A stretch of 64,000 nt of DNA from Lactuca virosa (GCA_928212115.1 CAKMRJ010000001.1:364095503-364159502), one strand, 5' to 3'. Positions 23,130 through 35,378 are shown, numbered from the stretch's first letter. The notes: generated by a model not told the origin, from the sequence alone. Made by a program: numbers and translations.

Positions 23130-26100
23130 GGATAAGTCTAATAACTATTCTGCGTATGACTTCAGATCCTGATCCACAATCGTAGCTTTCACAAGCCGCT
23201 GTCAACTCTGATCTTATCAGATACGCGTCCTTTAGATAAGGAATCATATATTCCTCCATTCTAGATATCGTATAGACGTGATACATGGATTGAAATCATT
23301 CTCTCAGTCTATGTGTCATTTCCCGATTTCTGATTTATGATTACTGACTAATTGAACAAATTAAATCAGTCCTGGCCCGGCCGAGCACTTTCCTTTGTCA
23401 TCACTAAATCATCGAGGGGCCCACATATATCGCTTTTATCCCACTTTGGGTAAAAGGAACGGATAAACTTCGACTCAATGCTCGCTTGTACTCACTCACC
23501 GAATCACACACAACAATATGTTTTATAACACCAAGTTACTATTGCGTTTACATATTATAAATGTGCAACCAACTCGCAAGATACAACTCACACATCTCAG
23601 TTTCAAGAATATAAGATATTATCGTCTCACCAATCACTCGTGATAAAATCCATGAAGCGATCCAAGTGAGTGTGGGTTTAATCCAATGCTCAAATCATAT
23701 TCGTAAGCACTCATGAACGTTATAGCAAACTTTTGCGATGTCTAATACACTTTAGACAATCTACACACCAATTCATGACAATCTTCTTTCATACCTACTC
23801 CCAAAGTATGAGCGACTGTGAAACGTTCAAATAATTCGATTATTCTCAAATAACTCAATTATTTAGGAAGTCAAAACATGCAAATTGAAACATAAGAATA
23901 ATACTAATCTTATATGGCCCCAAACTTTGAGTATAAATAAAACACCTTTTATTTAATCACCATATTGATTACTCATTATTTGTTGATTCGGTTAATCAAC
24001 TTCTTACTTGAATTATAACGACAATTTTGTCCCATGCTCTTAGCATGCACATTATGTTTACTTATGGTCCTTACTCTGTGAAATAGTATAATTGAATAAC
24101 ATTTTCAATCACACTCATTTTACAATTCCCAATCCTTACCACAAGTGTAAGAATACCAAATTCTTGCCACTTATAGAATATGTTAGATTCTAACACTTTA
24201 TGCAACAGTCCTTTCGTAATGTCATAGCACCAAAGTCACAAAGACTATTGCCAATGAAATTACAAAGTCCTCTATTGGAGATTGTTGCAAGACAATTCTA
24301 TAGACACGAAGTCTCACATTCAAAGTACATTCCTTTGAACATCCTTCTTGCATAAAAGTTTCTAATCTACACATATATAGATTCTTAACGTCCAACTCCC
24401 AATCTAGAAACATTTCCATATTTGCCATATGACAACTCATTATTAATAGAATCATATCTAATAATAATAATGTCAATATGGTCCTTCCATTACTATACTT
24501 CCAATTGTTCACAAGTGACCAATCCTTGGCGAACCTTAGATTATCCTTGACAGTTGTTTAACTAATTCAGTCAATTTTGATTCTAGTCCTATTTCCCTCT
24601 TAATGCCCTAGGCATTTGGAAAATTTTAGAACGGTCGAATATTGCAACGATATGATACTTTACCAGTCTTTTTCTATAATATTTCTATTTACCATGTTCT
24701 CGCGATTTGAACTATGAAAAGGGATGTCGTAATCATAATCGAGTGTGAGAACGCAACAAATATTTCCATATATATAGAATTCTCTTATGTTGAATCCTTT
24801 CAACATAACATTCATATATCTTTTTGACTAAATTTGATTAAAATTTCTCGATCTAAACCTTTAGATTTGAAACGAAATATACTATTCTCTCCCTTAATTA
24901 TAGCAAAAACAACTTTTCAACCCCTGCAACTTTGCAAAGTGAAACTTTTGTTTTTATATAATTAATATTGCCAACTTGCAATACTTAAAATAATGATCAT
25001 GCTCCCACTAACATGATGATTATATCCTTTTAGCATAACATTTATACTCCCACTTGCTCTGACACGTATTCAGAAAACAGGTGGACTTCTAAAAGACAAT
25101 ACTTATCGACTTTCCAAAGTTCATAGTTTCTAATACGATATGCTTTGATAAGCTTTTATCTAAGCATCTCAAACTCATACAGTTTACTTTAGACAGCTCA
25201 CATGTGTGTCTTAAACAATTCCAGAACTTATATCAATAAGTCTCGATTGTTCAAACTAATTGCCAAATCTTACAATTCAAACTATGAAAAGGGATGCTGT
25301 AATCATAATCGAATTTGAGAATGCAATTTACATAATCGCTATCTCCTTAAAATCTCTCTTAGTGAAAGCGTTTCCTCACAATCATTTTCATGAAGGAGAG
25401 AAACCTTATGACACTTAGATTTTATGGTGTATGTGTTCCTATCCATGTGAATTTGTCATAATCATAATCGTAAGATAATGTCCGTGACAAATTCAAACTC
25501 TTATGGACAGAACTTGTTCATTCTTAATTTCTTGCCTTTCAAGGGTCCCACCATTGCTTCTAAGTTATTTAGCAGCTCACCTATGCCAGTCAATGTACTT
25601 TCATTGATCAAGGTGTTTGCCCTTATGCATACAATTGAGAACTCGTAGAACTCATATGCATAATCACTCAACTGGATTGGCACAGAAATAAAATTTTGTC
25701 AACACGATAGGTTACAATCCTCAAGTCGTGTGCTAGTGTTTAATAGGTTTACTTCTTGATTTGTTATTGAAACTTTTCAAGATCTTTAGACTCCCACTGA
25801 CCTCTTGACATATAAGATTCTCTTGTCAAGAAACATTTCTTGACAAACAAATACTCAAGAGTTAGGGTGTGTCTTTATCAAGACAAACCTACTCACAATT
25901 TGGTTACTAGTTGGTCTTTGTCTTATTCAAGACATCACAACTTACCAAAATATGCAAGTTTAAGAACATTTCTACTTAAGATTATCTCACTGAATTCACA
26001 ATCTTGGAGTATAACTCTAAGACTTGATATTGGAAGGAAGTACGATACATCTTATTGACTTAACCATTTCTACAATTCACCATTCCTCTTCTTAGCCAAA

Positions 26101-27640
26101 CTAGTGCACTAAGGTATCCTTAGAGGATGAATTGTAATATGGTTTCTACAGTTACTAAGAGGATCACAAAACACGATACAAAAGTACTCTCCCTTCTTCT
26201 TAGATTGGAGAACCTTTTATCTTTTCTGCCTTCATTGATTCTTCTTATTCGTTCTGCTATTCATTGAAACTTTTCAATAATTCAGAATTACACTTAATCT
26301 TGTAAGCATAATCATGTTTACTAGACTTTTAGTAAATCATGACGAATAAACTTATCGTTCTTTGTGGTGGACTTGACCAGTGCACAACATTGTGTACCAG
26401 ATCTCCTAGTCCTTTACTTGACTCACATACTTATGTGAACAAGGAATTAGTCTCAATTTCCAAATACGAAGGTTCTCATTCATCATACAATACCAGTTGC
26501 ATGATTCCAAGTTTCTGTCCAATTGAAACTTGGGTGATGAGAAACTTTCCTCATTTGGTAAATTTCCACAAATAACGTAACTAAGAATCAAATTCATTCA
26601 CAATATTGCCATTCGAACACCAATTTTCATAAAATCCATCGTAAGGAAACATAAATAAGATAAATCAAAATTTATTTTATTGCGGAAAAATATTGTCCTT
26701 ACAATGCGATTACAAATGAAAACTATGTAAATATTACTTAGCAATCTATCCTAACTCTAAAGTAGCAGCTCAAACAATCTGATCTTTGAATCATGGGATC
26801 AAGATCCATTTCCTCATGACCAAATTTAGCTCACTTCTTTCCTTTTAAGCTTCCTTTTTCTTTGATTCTACAAAACATCAAATGTAATCTTATCACATCA
26901 TGTATTAAGAATCTAAAAGGAACTTAATAGAATTAGATAGTGGATTTTAGTTGATGCAGAGCCATACATCCTGACTCTCCCATCTCTTAGATCTCACAGG
27001 TAGTCAGGGCAGCTTCGTAACCAATTCCCCTTCCTTTGGCAGTAGAAACACATGGATTCTTATGGAATGGTACACGGGACTATCTCAGACTCATTTTTTC
27101 TCTTGCATAGAGAAAACCTTTTCTGGACTTCCAATGTTACCATTGCCCATAGAGGGTTGGGATATTGATTTACCAGACAAATTTGCTGACCAGTGTTCCA
27201 AATCATTCCTGATTTAGCATAAAATAAGCAAATAAGTCAAATCAATAAGGATCATGTCGTGGTCCTTCATATAGTACTCTCTAACGAACTTACATATGAT
27301 TTGGGAAGTGACTGAAGAACCAAGTCAACAACCAACTTCCTTGAGACATCGACACCTAACATTCCCAAACTATAAATATGTTACCTTTTATTCAAGACAT
27401 GAGCACATATAGACTTTCTATTTTCATGTCTTTTGCCAATAGGGCTTGAGTGACCTTGAACTTTTCATGTATTCGAATACGTGGGTCAGGGAGAATAATT
27501 GGAGGAGGTGGAGGAAGAGAAACATGATTTCTATTTCCACAATCCAATCGTGGAACATCATCCTCATTTGGAAACTTTTTCTAACGGATTTAGGAAGATC
27601 ATAGTTGTCAGACTTTGACACCTATGAAACTGGAGAAAAT
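23130..27640 (-). pseudogene. CopX decayed Ty1/copia 3' UTR, pol and gag
   Basis: No frame longer than about 100 codons survives across 4.5 kb. Identity comes from scattered relics. The 3' UTR to about 24000 matches CopA 37884-38720. Around 24010-24130, DNA blocks match the CopA pol C-terminus. At 27055-27003 (minus) one frame still reads a zinc knuckle, CFYCQRKGNWLRSC, with the histidine changed to asparagine. Near 27620-27430 mixed frames read a gag N-terminus with a PPPPPIILPDP-like proline run. The motif GGGATG-T/C-CGTAATCATAATCGA occurs at about 24720 and again at about 25293. Far more decayed than CopA, so probably much older. Confidence 0.6.
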
Positions 27641-29253
27641 TCAAGTTTAGCTGATTGAGTCCTTAATAAAACACCCAAATGAGATATTAAGGCTAGGACT
27701 CAACACAATATCCTAGAAATTGGAAGAGGGATGCCGTAATCCAACTCACAGAACATTTGAAGGTAGGTAAATGACGATTTGCTAATTTCCACCATGAAAA
27801 ACGAAAAGAAGGTTTTAAGTTTTAAATGAATTGAAACTCCTAGATCTTTTGAGATTCATTGAAAATTTAAATGTCATGTTTAATCTCGATTATGCCCTTC
27901 ATTTGTGACTGGGATGCCGAGGATCACAAATAAGGTGTGAATAACCATGCGAATGTACGTGATGCCCTCAATGTTACAGTCACCTAATCGACGTGCCGGT
28001 TAACCACACACGCTCCATCGATCTATGACAAAACATTGAGTCACCCTTCGCTACCAATGCCAAACCCAACTTAGTGTGTCGGTTAACCACACACGCTCCA
28101 CTAATTGTCTCGACAAGGGTACAAAGTGTAATTCCATGGAATTGCATCGATTTCACTTTTTTCTAAAGTAACTAAGATTTGTGAATTTTATAAAACATTT
28201 AGTTACTTTATTCATTATACTTTTTAATGATGAGAGGGTTTGCCTTATCCTACCCGTTCAGCTAACAACCCTCCACTAGTCAAGAGTGCGGTGGGTAAGA
28301 GTGGATACCCATTCAATCGCCATTTTATAGGCAATTTCCTTAAACACCCCTTATAGACCAACTTCGTGAATGAGGCCTACTAACGGTAAGACTAGGGAGT
28401 TTAAGTTATACATATATAATATTAGACTTTTAATGTTATATATAGTTAAGGGTGTATTTTACACTTTTAAAATACTAGGTTGTTTAATTTTATAAATTAC
28501 ACTTTTAATTTAAATTAAATATAAACCATATCATTATGGATTTATTAACTTTCTTTTAATTATACCTTTAATTAACTTAATAAAACCATAAGGGTGTAAT
28601 TTGAACTTTTTCAAAACTAGGGTTTTAGAATTTAACATTTTAAAATCAAACTTTTAATCAAAATTTAAATTGCAAAACTTGAGGGCAAGTTTTGAAACAT
28701 TTCAAAATATTAGGGTTTAACTATTTAAATTTCAAAACTAAAACTTTTAAAGTTGAAATTTAAAACTATGAAACCTAAAGGGAGAAATTGAAACTTTTCC
28801 AAATTTTATCAAGAACATTCTAGATCAACAATTCAAATAAGACAATTAACAATTAATTTGGGTATCTAATTTTGACCTAGTCCAATTACTTGCAGGACAA
28901 TTCACCAAATAACTAAAATAATTATACATTATCATATAAGGCAACAAATATTTGATTAATTGGCAATTATCTACTATTTTGGCAAGGATATTCACCCAAA
29001 ATCAATAAAAATCGGATTTTACTAATTAAAAACGTTTATGGTAAGTATCCCAAGCCAAAAAGGCAAGTAAATCGCGAATTTTAGCTGCCAGACCCTTGGA
29101 CTCGTCGAGTCCAAAATGGAACTCGTCGAGTAGGACTTACTCGTCGAGTCCATTCATGGACTCGGCGAGTCTGCCAGTCAGAACCCAAAAAATTCGATTT
29201 TTGAAGCAATTTTCGATCAAATAAGCATCAATTCATCAACAAACAGCCCTAGT
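27641..29253 (-). other. CopX leader (5' UTR) region
   Basis: Non-coding stretch between gag and primer site. It aligns block by block with the CopA leader (42360-43630), including a stem-loop (27902-27930) and a twice-used motif with GGTTAACCACACACGCTCCA (about 27974 and 28081). Bases 28400-29040 are very AT-rich. ACTCGTCGAGT palindromes (the ChrB LTR motif) occur at 29100-29175. Confidence 0.6.
27902..27930 (-). promoter_or_regulatory. Conserved leader stem-loop, CopX
   Basis: TTTGTGA (27902-27908) pairs with TCACAAA (27924-27930) around a 15-base loop CTGGGATGCCGAGGA. The same stem and an identical loop occur in CopA (42628-42658) and CopD (54081-54109), although coding regions have decayed. 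Role unknown; packaging or dimerisation signals of retroelements sit in this position. Confidence 0.5.
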
Positions 29254-29264
29254 CTCTGATACCA
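29254..29264 (-). other. CopX primer-binding site (initiator tRNA-Met)
   Basis: TGGTATCAGAG on the minus strand, complementary to the initiator tRNA-Met 3' end, one base from the LTR edge at 29266. Confidence 0.8.
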
Positions 29265-29265
29265 C

Positions 29266-29726
29266 TGATGGGTTTTGAGCACTACATCATTCCTATGGTG
29301 TACATGCAAACCCTAATAGCATTTGGATCTAGTTTGTCTAATGAACATGCAATTGAATATCCAAAGCTATAAACCCTAGATCTAGCATACAATTAATCAT
29401 ATTAACATAAAATAGGGTTTAGATCTAACATTTGATTGTTATATAGCAATAACAATCTATTCCTTGGCTTTATAAAGCTTAGTGCCTCAAGTGTTGCACC
29501 TCTAATGGAGTCACAAACACCACTAAGCAACTAGATGAAGAAGAAAGCGAATGAGAACTCCAAAAACGTCCAGAAACCCTCTTCAAAAGGTTAGCCACGT
29601 TTTTGGGTTTCAAGGGGCCTTTAAATAGGTAGGCAATTAGGGTTATCTAACAAGGAAACCCTAATTTTACTGCTTAAGCCCTAAGCAGCCCATGGACCCC
29701 TTCTGGAACATGCCTTGGACGAAAAT
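29266..29726 (-). repeat. CopX 5' LTR, part 1 (split by ChrB)
   Basis: Begins TGATGGGTTTTGAGC on the plus strand, the same end as the CopA LTRs. Runs to the AAAAT target-site copy (29722-29726) of ChrB and resumes at 47071. No gene. Confidence 0.8.
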
Positions 29727-30043
29727 TGAAACATCACAAAAATACAGTCTAAAAATTTCGTTTTAAGTTAATAATAAAACCATAGTCATCAAACATCATA
29801 TAAAAATCATAAACAGTGTATCTCATGATATCGTAACAATTGTCAAAATATCAGAGTATAAGCATCCCAGGCTAAACAAATGGTGTGTGCACTACAATCT
29901 TCCCGAGCTCCTCTTTTGAAAACTGAGTACCTGAAACCAAAAACTGAAACTGTAAGCACAAAGCTTAGTGAGCTCCCCCAAACTACCACATACCGTACAA
30001 TAACATATAAAGCAACTACTGGGCCTTTCCCACTACATCGGAC

Positions 30044-30474
30044 CGAAGTTCGGAAACTACATCGGACCGAAGTCCGGAACTAACCAGGGCCTTGCCCTGT
30101 GTATCGGACCGAAGTCCGGAAACTGCATCGGAACGAAGTCCGAAAATAACCAGGGCCTTGCCCTCTGCATCAGACCGAAGTCCGGAAACTGCATCGGACC
30201 GAAGTCCGGAAGTAACCAGGGCCTTGCCCTCTGCATCGGACCAAAGTCCGGAAACTGCATCGGACCAAAGTCCGGAACTAACCAGGGCCTTGCCCTCTGC
30301 ATCGGAACGAAGTCTGGAAACTGACAGAACATAGCATAGCATAATCATAACTACTAGCATAAACACATATACTGCATACTGCACCGGACCGAAGTCTGGA
30401 ACACATAACACAAAGACATGCTTGAATCACAAAGACATCAAGCACACTGAACTACTACATCGGATCGAAGTCCG
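30044..30474 (-). repeat. Array of UUCG-type hairpin repeats, ChrB 3' LTR
   Basis: About 11 copies of GGACCGAAGTCC or close variants on the plus strand, mostly spaced as pairs ~24 bases apart within a ~65-base unit that also holds AACCAGGGCCTTGCCCT. In element RNA each reads GGAC-UUCG-GUCC, a cUUCGg tetraloop hairpin. No protein is encoded; open frames here are by-products of the repeat. Confidence 0.85.
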
Positions 30475-30940
30475 GAACTACTGCTAACTAAACGGGTCGA
30501 CATTGTGGCCGTAGACCCGTTCCTACTGGAAGGAAACTCACCTCGTAACGCTGGCTGCTGAGGTACTAAATATGAAACTGCCTGACTGCTGCTCCGGAAC
30601 TCCCCGGCTACAAATCCCATAAACACTAAATCAGATACTGATAACTAATCTCAGGGTAAAATGACTATTTTACCCCTGGTCAAAGTCAACTTCCTGGCCA
30701 AAGTCAACTTCTTGGTAAAAGTCAACTTTCAGTTGACTTTGACTTGCCGAGTTGGGCCGCCAACTCGCCGAGTCCCTTTCATCCTTTCTGATCCTCTACG
30801 CGCTTCTGCTCGTCGAGTTTGGCAAAGACTCGACGGGTTCTTCTTCGATACTAACATCGAGTCTAATCTTCATCCGACTCGCCGAGTTGTATGAACAACT
30901 CGTCGAGTTCCCTTGAACAGAAGAACACACCCAGTCTTTC

Positions 30941-31212
30941 ACTCGCCGAGTCGTATGAACAACTCGTCGAGTCCGACTGCTTCCAGATCCAAGTCTTAAC
31001 CCACTGAGTCCTTACTCTACTCACTGATTCACCCTAAGCTCTCAAATCGGGGAAAATACCGAGGACTCGCGACTCGACTCGCCGAGTCGTATGAACAACT
31101 CGTCGAGTCCGACTGCTTCCAGATCCAAGTCTTAACCCACTGAGTCCTTACTCTACTCACTGATTCACCCTAAGCTCTCAAATCGGGGAAAATACCGAGG
31201 ACTCGCGACTCG
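30941..31212. repeat. 136-bp tandem duplication within ChrB 3' LTR
   Basis: Two near-identical units starting ACTCGCCGAGTCGTATG at 30941 and 31077. The 5' LTR has one unit (46126-46260), so the duplication arose in this LTR after insertion, or was lost from the other. Confidence 0.85.
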
Positions 31213-32022
31213 ACTCGTCGAGTCTGAAGAACAACTCGTCCAGTCCCAATCATGCCAAACTATACAGTCGATTTTTCTCAATTCCAATGCATCCAATTCA
31301 TAAATCTAGGGTCCTAGGACTGATTTCACACGTAAAGTTTCTAACTTTACGTTCATGCACGCTCATGATAAGCTAAAATGCCCAATAAGGAGCTAAAAGA
31401 GGAGATCTAGGTTTGGAATGGGTGCTTAGCTCAATAAAGGTGGCAACCTTGAGCTTAAGGTGTCCCGAAGTGCTTAGATCTGAAACCCATTCGTCTTAAC
31501 TATCCATAAATCGAACTCAAGGTCTAGAAAAGGCTCAAAAGCAAGACTAGCAAGCTTTTATTGAGATCTACATGATGACAAGCAAAGATTCGAGCTTTAT
31601 ACCTTAATGGAAGCTGGAAAGACACACTAAACTCAGATCTTCTTTGCTCCTCTTGAGAACCCCTCTTCTCTCTTCTTCTTCTAACTTCAAAATGCACCAA
31701 AATCCTCCACGAAATGAGAAATATTCCAAGAATGCTTAAAGGGAGACTAGGGTTTAGTATGGGACGTTCTGAGGGTGACGGAGGCTGGTTTGAGGCGCAT
31801 AATGATGTTTAAATAGGGTGCAAACCCTTGAAATTAGGGTTGCATTCAGACTGGCAGACTCGCCGAGTCCGAGGATATGGACTCGTCGAGTTGCCAACTT
31901 AAACCGCGTGTAAATCCCGTCTCTACTCGACGAGCCGGGCTATTGACTCGTCGACTACCCCTTAAGAAATGAAATGAAAAAAATACTTTATTTAAATCTC
32001 ATACCAGAAATGGGGCGTTACA

Positions 32023-32035
32023 ACTCTCCCCCACT
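32023..32035 (-). other. ChrB polypurine tract
   Basis: AGTGGGGGAGAGT on the minus strand directly before the LTR start TGTAACGCC. Primes plus-strand DNA synthesis. Confidence 0.8.
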
Positions 32036-32039
32036 TGTC

Positions 32040-35000
32040 TTAGACTTCGTCCTCGAAGTCTGCTGCTATTAAATCTGAGAATAACTCTGGATAATGCTCC
32101 CTCGTCTCCTCCTCGGTCTCCCACGTCCACTCTGAACCCTTTCGGTGCTGCCACTGCACCTTCACTAACTGAAGCACCTTGCTCCTCAAGGTCTTCGTCT
32201 TCCAATCCAAGATCGCAACTGGTCTCTTGATATAATTCAGGCTGCTATCAACCTGAATATCCTCCAAGGGTACAACTGCTGACTCGTCCACCAAACACTT
32301 CCTCAACTGAGAAACATGGAAAGTGTTGTGGATCTGGCTAAGCTCTGCTGGATGGTCCAACCGATAAGCAACCCGACCCACCCGGGCCAAAACCCTAAAA
32401 GGACCGATAAACCTGGGGCCCAGCTTGCCCCTCTTCCGGAACCTGATAACACCCTTCCAGGGTGATACCTTCAGGAGGACCATATCACCCACCTGAAACT
32501 CTAAGTCCGAACGCCTCCTGTCGGCGTAACTCTTCCGCCGGCTCTGCGCAGTCTGCAATCTGCTACAGACCTGCTGGATCAACTCTGTGGTCTTGAGCAC
32601 CACTTCGGTACTCCCGATGACTCGCTGACCGACCTCGCCCCAACAAATCGGGGTCCTACACTTTCTCCCGTAGAGCATCTCGAAAGGAGGGCGGTCAATA
32701 CTAGCGTGGTAACTGTTGTTATATGAAAATTACGCTAACGGAAGATACGTGTCCCAACTGCCACCAAAATCTAATACACATGCCCGAAGCATGTCCTCGA
32801 GAGTCTGAATTGTCCTCTCGCTCTGCCCATCTGTCTGAGGGTGGAAAGCGGTGCTGAAATGGAGACGAGTACCCATCTCGTCATGGAACCGCTTCCAAAA
32901 TCTGGAAGTAAACCGGACATCCCGGTCCAATACTACTGATACAGGCACCCCATGTCGTGCCACTACCTCGCGCACATAGATATCGGCTAGCTTCTCGGCC
33001 GATATGCTCTCCTAAATCGGTATGAAATGCACGCTCTTGGTCAGATGATCCACTATGACCCAAATCGTATCGACTCCACATGCGGTCCTGGGAAGCTTAG
33101 TGATGAAATCCATAGTGATATCTTCCCATTTCCACACGGGAATGTCTAACGGCTGCATCTTGCCGTGGGGTCTCTGATGCTCCGCCTTGACCTTCCTGCA
33201 GGTCAGGCATCTCTCCATGTACCAAGCTACGCCCCGCTTCATGCAGGGCCACCAATAATCGGGTCGAAGATCTCTGTACATCTTCGTCGCCCCTGGGTGA
33301 ATGGAGAATCGAGACTTGTGGGCCTCATCCATCAGTACCTGCCATACTCCTCCCCAGTATGGTACCCAAAGTCTCCCATGAAGGGTCAACAATCCTCGAC
33401 TATCATAGTCAAAGGAAGCTACTCGGCCCACAATCCTCTCACACTTTTGCCTCTCCTCCTTCAGACCCTCAACCCGTGCCTCTCTGATCTGCTCCAACAA
33501 TGGAGTAATCACTGTCATCCTCAAACAAACATCCCTGATCGGGGCTGTTACCGCCTTGCAGCTCAGGGCGTCGGCCACTACGTTGGCCTTACCCGGATGA
33601 TAAAGGATCTCACAATCATAGTCCTTTACCACATCTAACCATCGACGCTGCCTCATGTTTAGATTCGGCTGATCCATGAGGTACCTCAAACTCTTGTGAT
33701 CCATGTAAATGATACACCGGACCCCATAGAGGTAATGTATCCAAATCTTGAGGGCGAACACCACTGCCCCCAGCTCTAAATCGTGTGTCGGATAGTTAGC
33801 CTCGTGAGGCTTCAACTGTCTAGAGGCGTAAGCTATCACATGGCCTCGTTGCATCAAAACCGCTCCCAAACTTGTGATCGAAGCGTCACAGTAGACTACA
33901 AAATCCTCTACTCCCTCTAGCAGGGTGAGAATCGGCGCCTCGCACAATCTCTGTTTGAGGGTCTCAAATGCTGCCTGCTGCTCAAGCCCCCAGTGAAACA
34001 CCACCGACTTCTTGGTCAGTCGGGTGAGCGGAACTGCTATCTTGGAGAAATCGTGGATGAATCTCCTGTAGTACCCTGCCAGTCGTAGGAAGCTCCGAAT
34101 CTCGGTTGGAGACCTCGGGACCTCCCACTGCATCACAGCCTCTATCTTGGCCGGATCTACTAGTATACCTTCTGGTTGACGAGGTGACCAAGGAACTGCA
34201 CCTCGCACAACCAGAACTCGCACTTGGAGAACTTCGCGTAAAGTCCCTCCCTCCTCAGCGTCTCTAGCACATCTCTCAGGTGCTCCTCATGCTGCTCCTG
34301 TGTCTTGGAATAAACCAAGATATTATCAATGAACACTATTACTGACCGATCCAGCATCGGTCTGCATACGCGATTCATGAGATCCATGAACGCGGCTGGA
34401 GTGTTGGTGAGCCCGAACGGCATCACCACAAACTCATAATGACCATAGCGGGTCCTGAAAGCGGTCTTCTGCACATCCTTATCCCTGACCCGCATCTGGT
34501 GATATTCTGACCGTAAATCAATCTTGGAGAACCAAGATGCTCCTTGAAGCTAGTCAAACAAGTCATCTATCCTTGGGAGCGGGTAACGGTTCTTCACCGT
34601 CACCTTGTTCAGCTCCCAATAATCTATGCACATACGGTGCGACCCATCCTTCTTCCTCACGAACAGGATCGGGGCTCCCCATGGTGAACTACTCGGCCTG
34701 ATGAAACCCTTGTGTAGCAGCTCCTGCAGCTGCGTAGACAACTCCTGCATCTCTGGAGGAGCTAGCCGATATGGTGCCTTGGCTATCGGAGCCGCACCCG
34801 GAACCAGGTCAATCCGAAACTCAACCTGTCTTTTCGAAGGTATCCCCGGCAAGTCCTCTGGGAATAAGTCTGGATACTCTCGCACTACTGGTACATCGTC
34901 CACTGTCGCCTTACCCTTCTCCCGGGCATCTATAACATAGGCGATGTACCCTGCGGAACCCTGCTGAAAGTAGGAGTGCGAACCCTCACTAACTGTCCCC

Positions 35001-35378
35001 CACTAGGAGTGCGAACCCTCACACCCTGAATCACTAACTCTCCCCCACTAGGAGTGCGAACCCTCACTAACTGTAGCTCACAATCAATCACTGCCCCATT
35101 GGGGCTCATCCAATCCATAACCACTATAACCTTATTCCCTCGCAGGGGAATGGGAACCAAGTCCACTGAAAACTGCTCATCAAATAACTGCAGCAAACAT
35201 GCCCTATGTACTCTCGCGACCCTGACGGTCCTGTCATCAGCTATCTCAACCTCAAGTGGGCAATCCAGGTCCCCCGGAGCTCTACTAAACCTCTTGCTAA
35301 GCGCATGGGAAACAAATGATCGGGTAGCCCCCGAGTCAAACAATACTGTAGCTGAAATGCCGTTCACTAAGAACGACC
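32040..35378 (-). pseudogene. ChrB pol: protease, RT, RNase H, integrase, chromodomain (broken)
   Basis: Domain order on the minus strand: aspartic protease LFDSGATRSFVS (Asp near 35337); RT fingers from FRIDLVPG (about 34820) with KKDGSHRMCIDYWELNK; RT palm FIDN in place of FIDD at 34333-34322, so a catalytic Asp is lost; RNase H with FVVYCDAS and HDLELGAVVFALK; integrase zinc region HPGATKMYRD and CLTCRKVK, then core MDFITKLPR, DRDVRFTSRF and FHPQTDGQSERT; chromodomain KVLQLVKVQWQHRKGSEWTW near 32155-32100. Stops: TAG at 34550, 33012, and TAA at 32730. Frameshifts: within the tandem repeat 34960-35062 and near 34200. Function is lost. Confidence 0.92.
34960..35062. repeat. Tandem repeat inserted in ChrB protease end
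   Basis: The word AGGAGTGCGAACCCTCAC occurs three times (about 34973, 35010 and 35051), encoding repeated VRVRTP(S)GG. The expansion shifts the frame between protease and RT. Confidence 0.75.

Larger units (their letters stand above)
13167..25177. repeat. Second copy of ~12-kb end-to-end duplication (contig overlap)
   Basis: Starts one base after the N gap with the sequence found at 1174 and runs collinearly to the point where copy 1 was cut (ACTCA at 25177). It then continues into unique CopX sequence. Confidence 0.9.
29727..32022 (-). repeat. ChrB 3' LTR (2296 bp)
   Basis: In element sense TGTAACGCCCC...GATGTTTCA. Contains the UUCG-hairpin array (30044-30474), ACTCG-N-CGAGT clusters (30750-31245 and 31858-31957), and a 136-bp tandem duplication (30941-31076 and 31077-31212) absent from the other LTR, which explains most of the length difference. 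Confidence 0.93.

Noticed and set aside
24222..24512. 96-codon minus-strand frame in CopX
   Set aside because: Lies in decayed pol, out of the expected frame and without copia motifs.
1174..25177. A genuine 12-kb tandem segmental duplication
   Set aside because: Breakpoints coincide exactly with a 13-N gap and differences look like sequencing indels; an unmerged contig overlap explains everything.
30016..30411. Open frames on both strands with repeated SDRSPETA or FGPMQFPD motifs (also 45230-45543)
   Set aside because: They are translations of the hairpin repeat array in the ChrB LTR, not proteins.
30044..30474. Possible CRISPR-like spaced repeats
   Set aside because: Plant LTR context; spacers are themselves repeated and vary in length, and no cas-like genes occur.
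33165..33638. 157-codon plus-strand frame, and a 180-codon one at 35054-35596
   Set aside because: Antisense shadows of the ChrB pol and gag genes.
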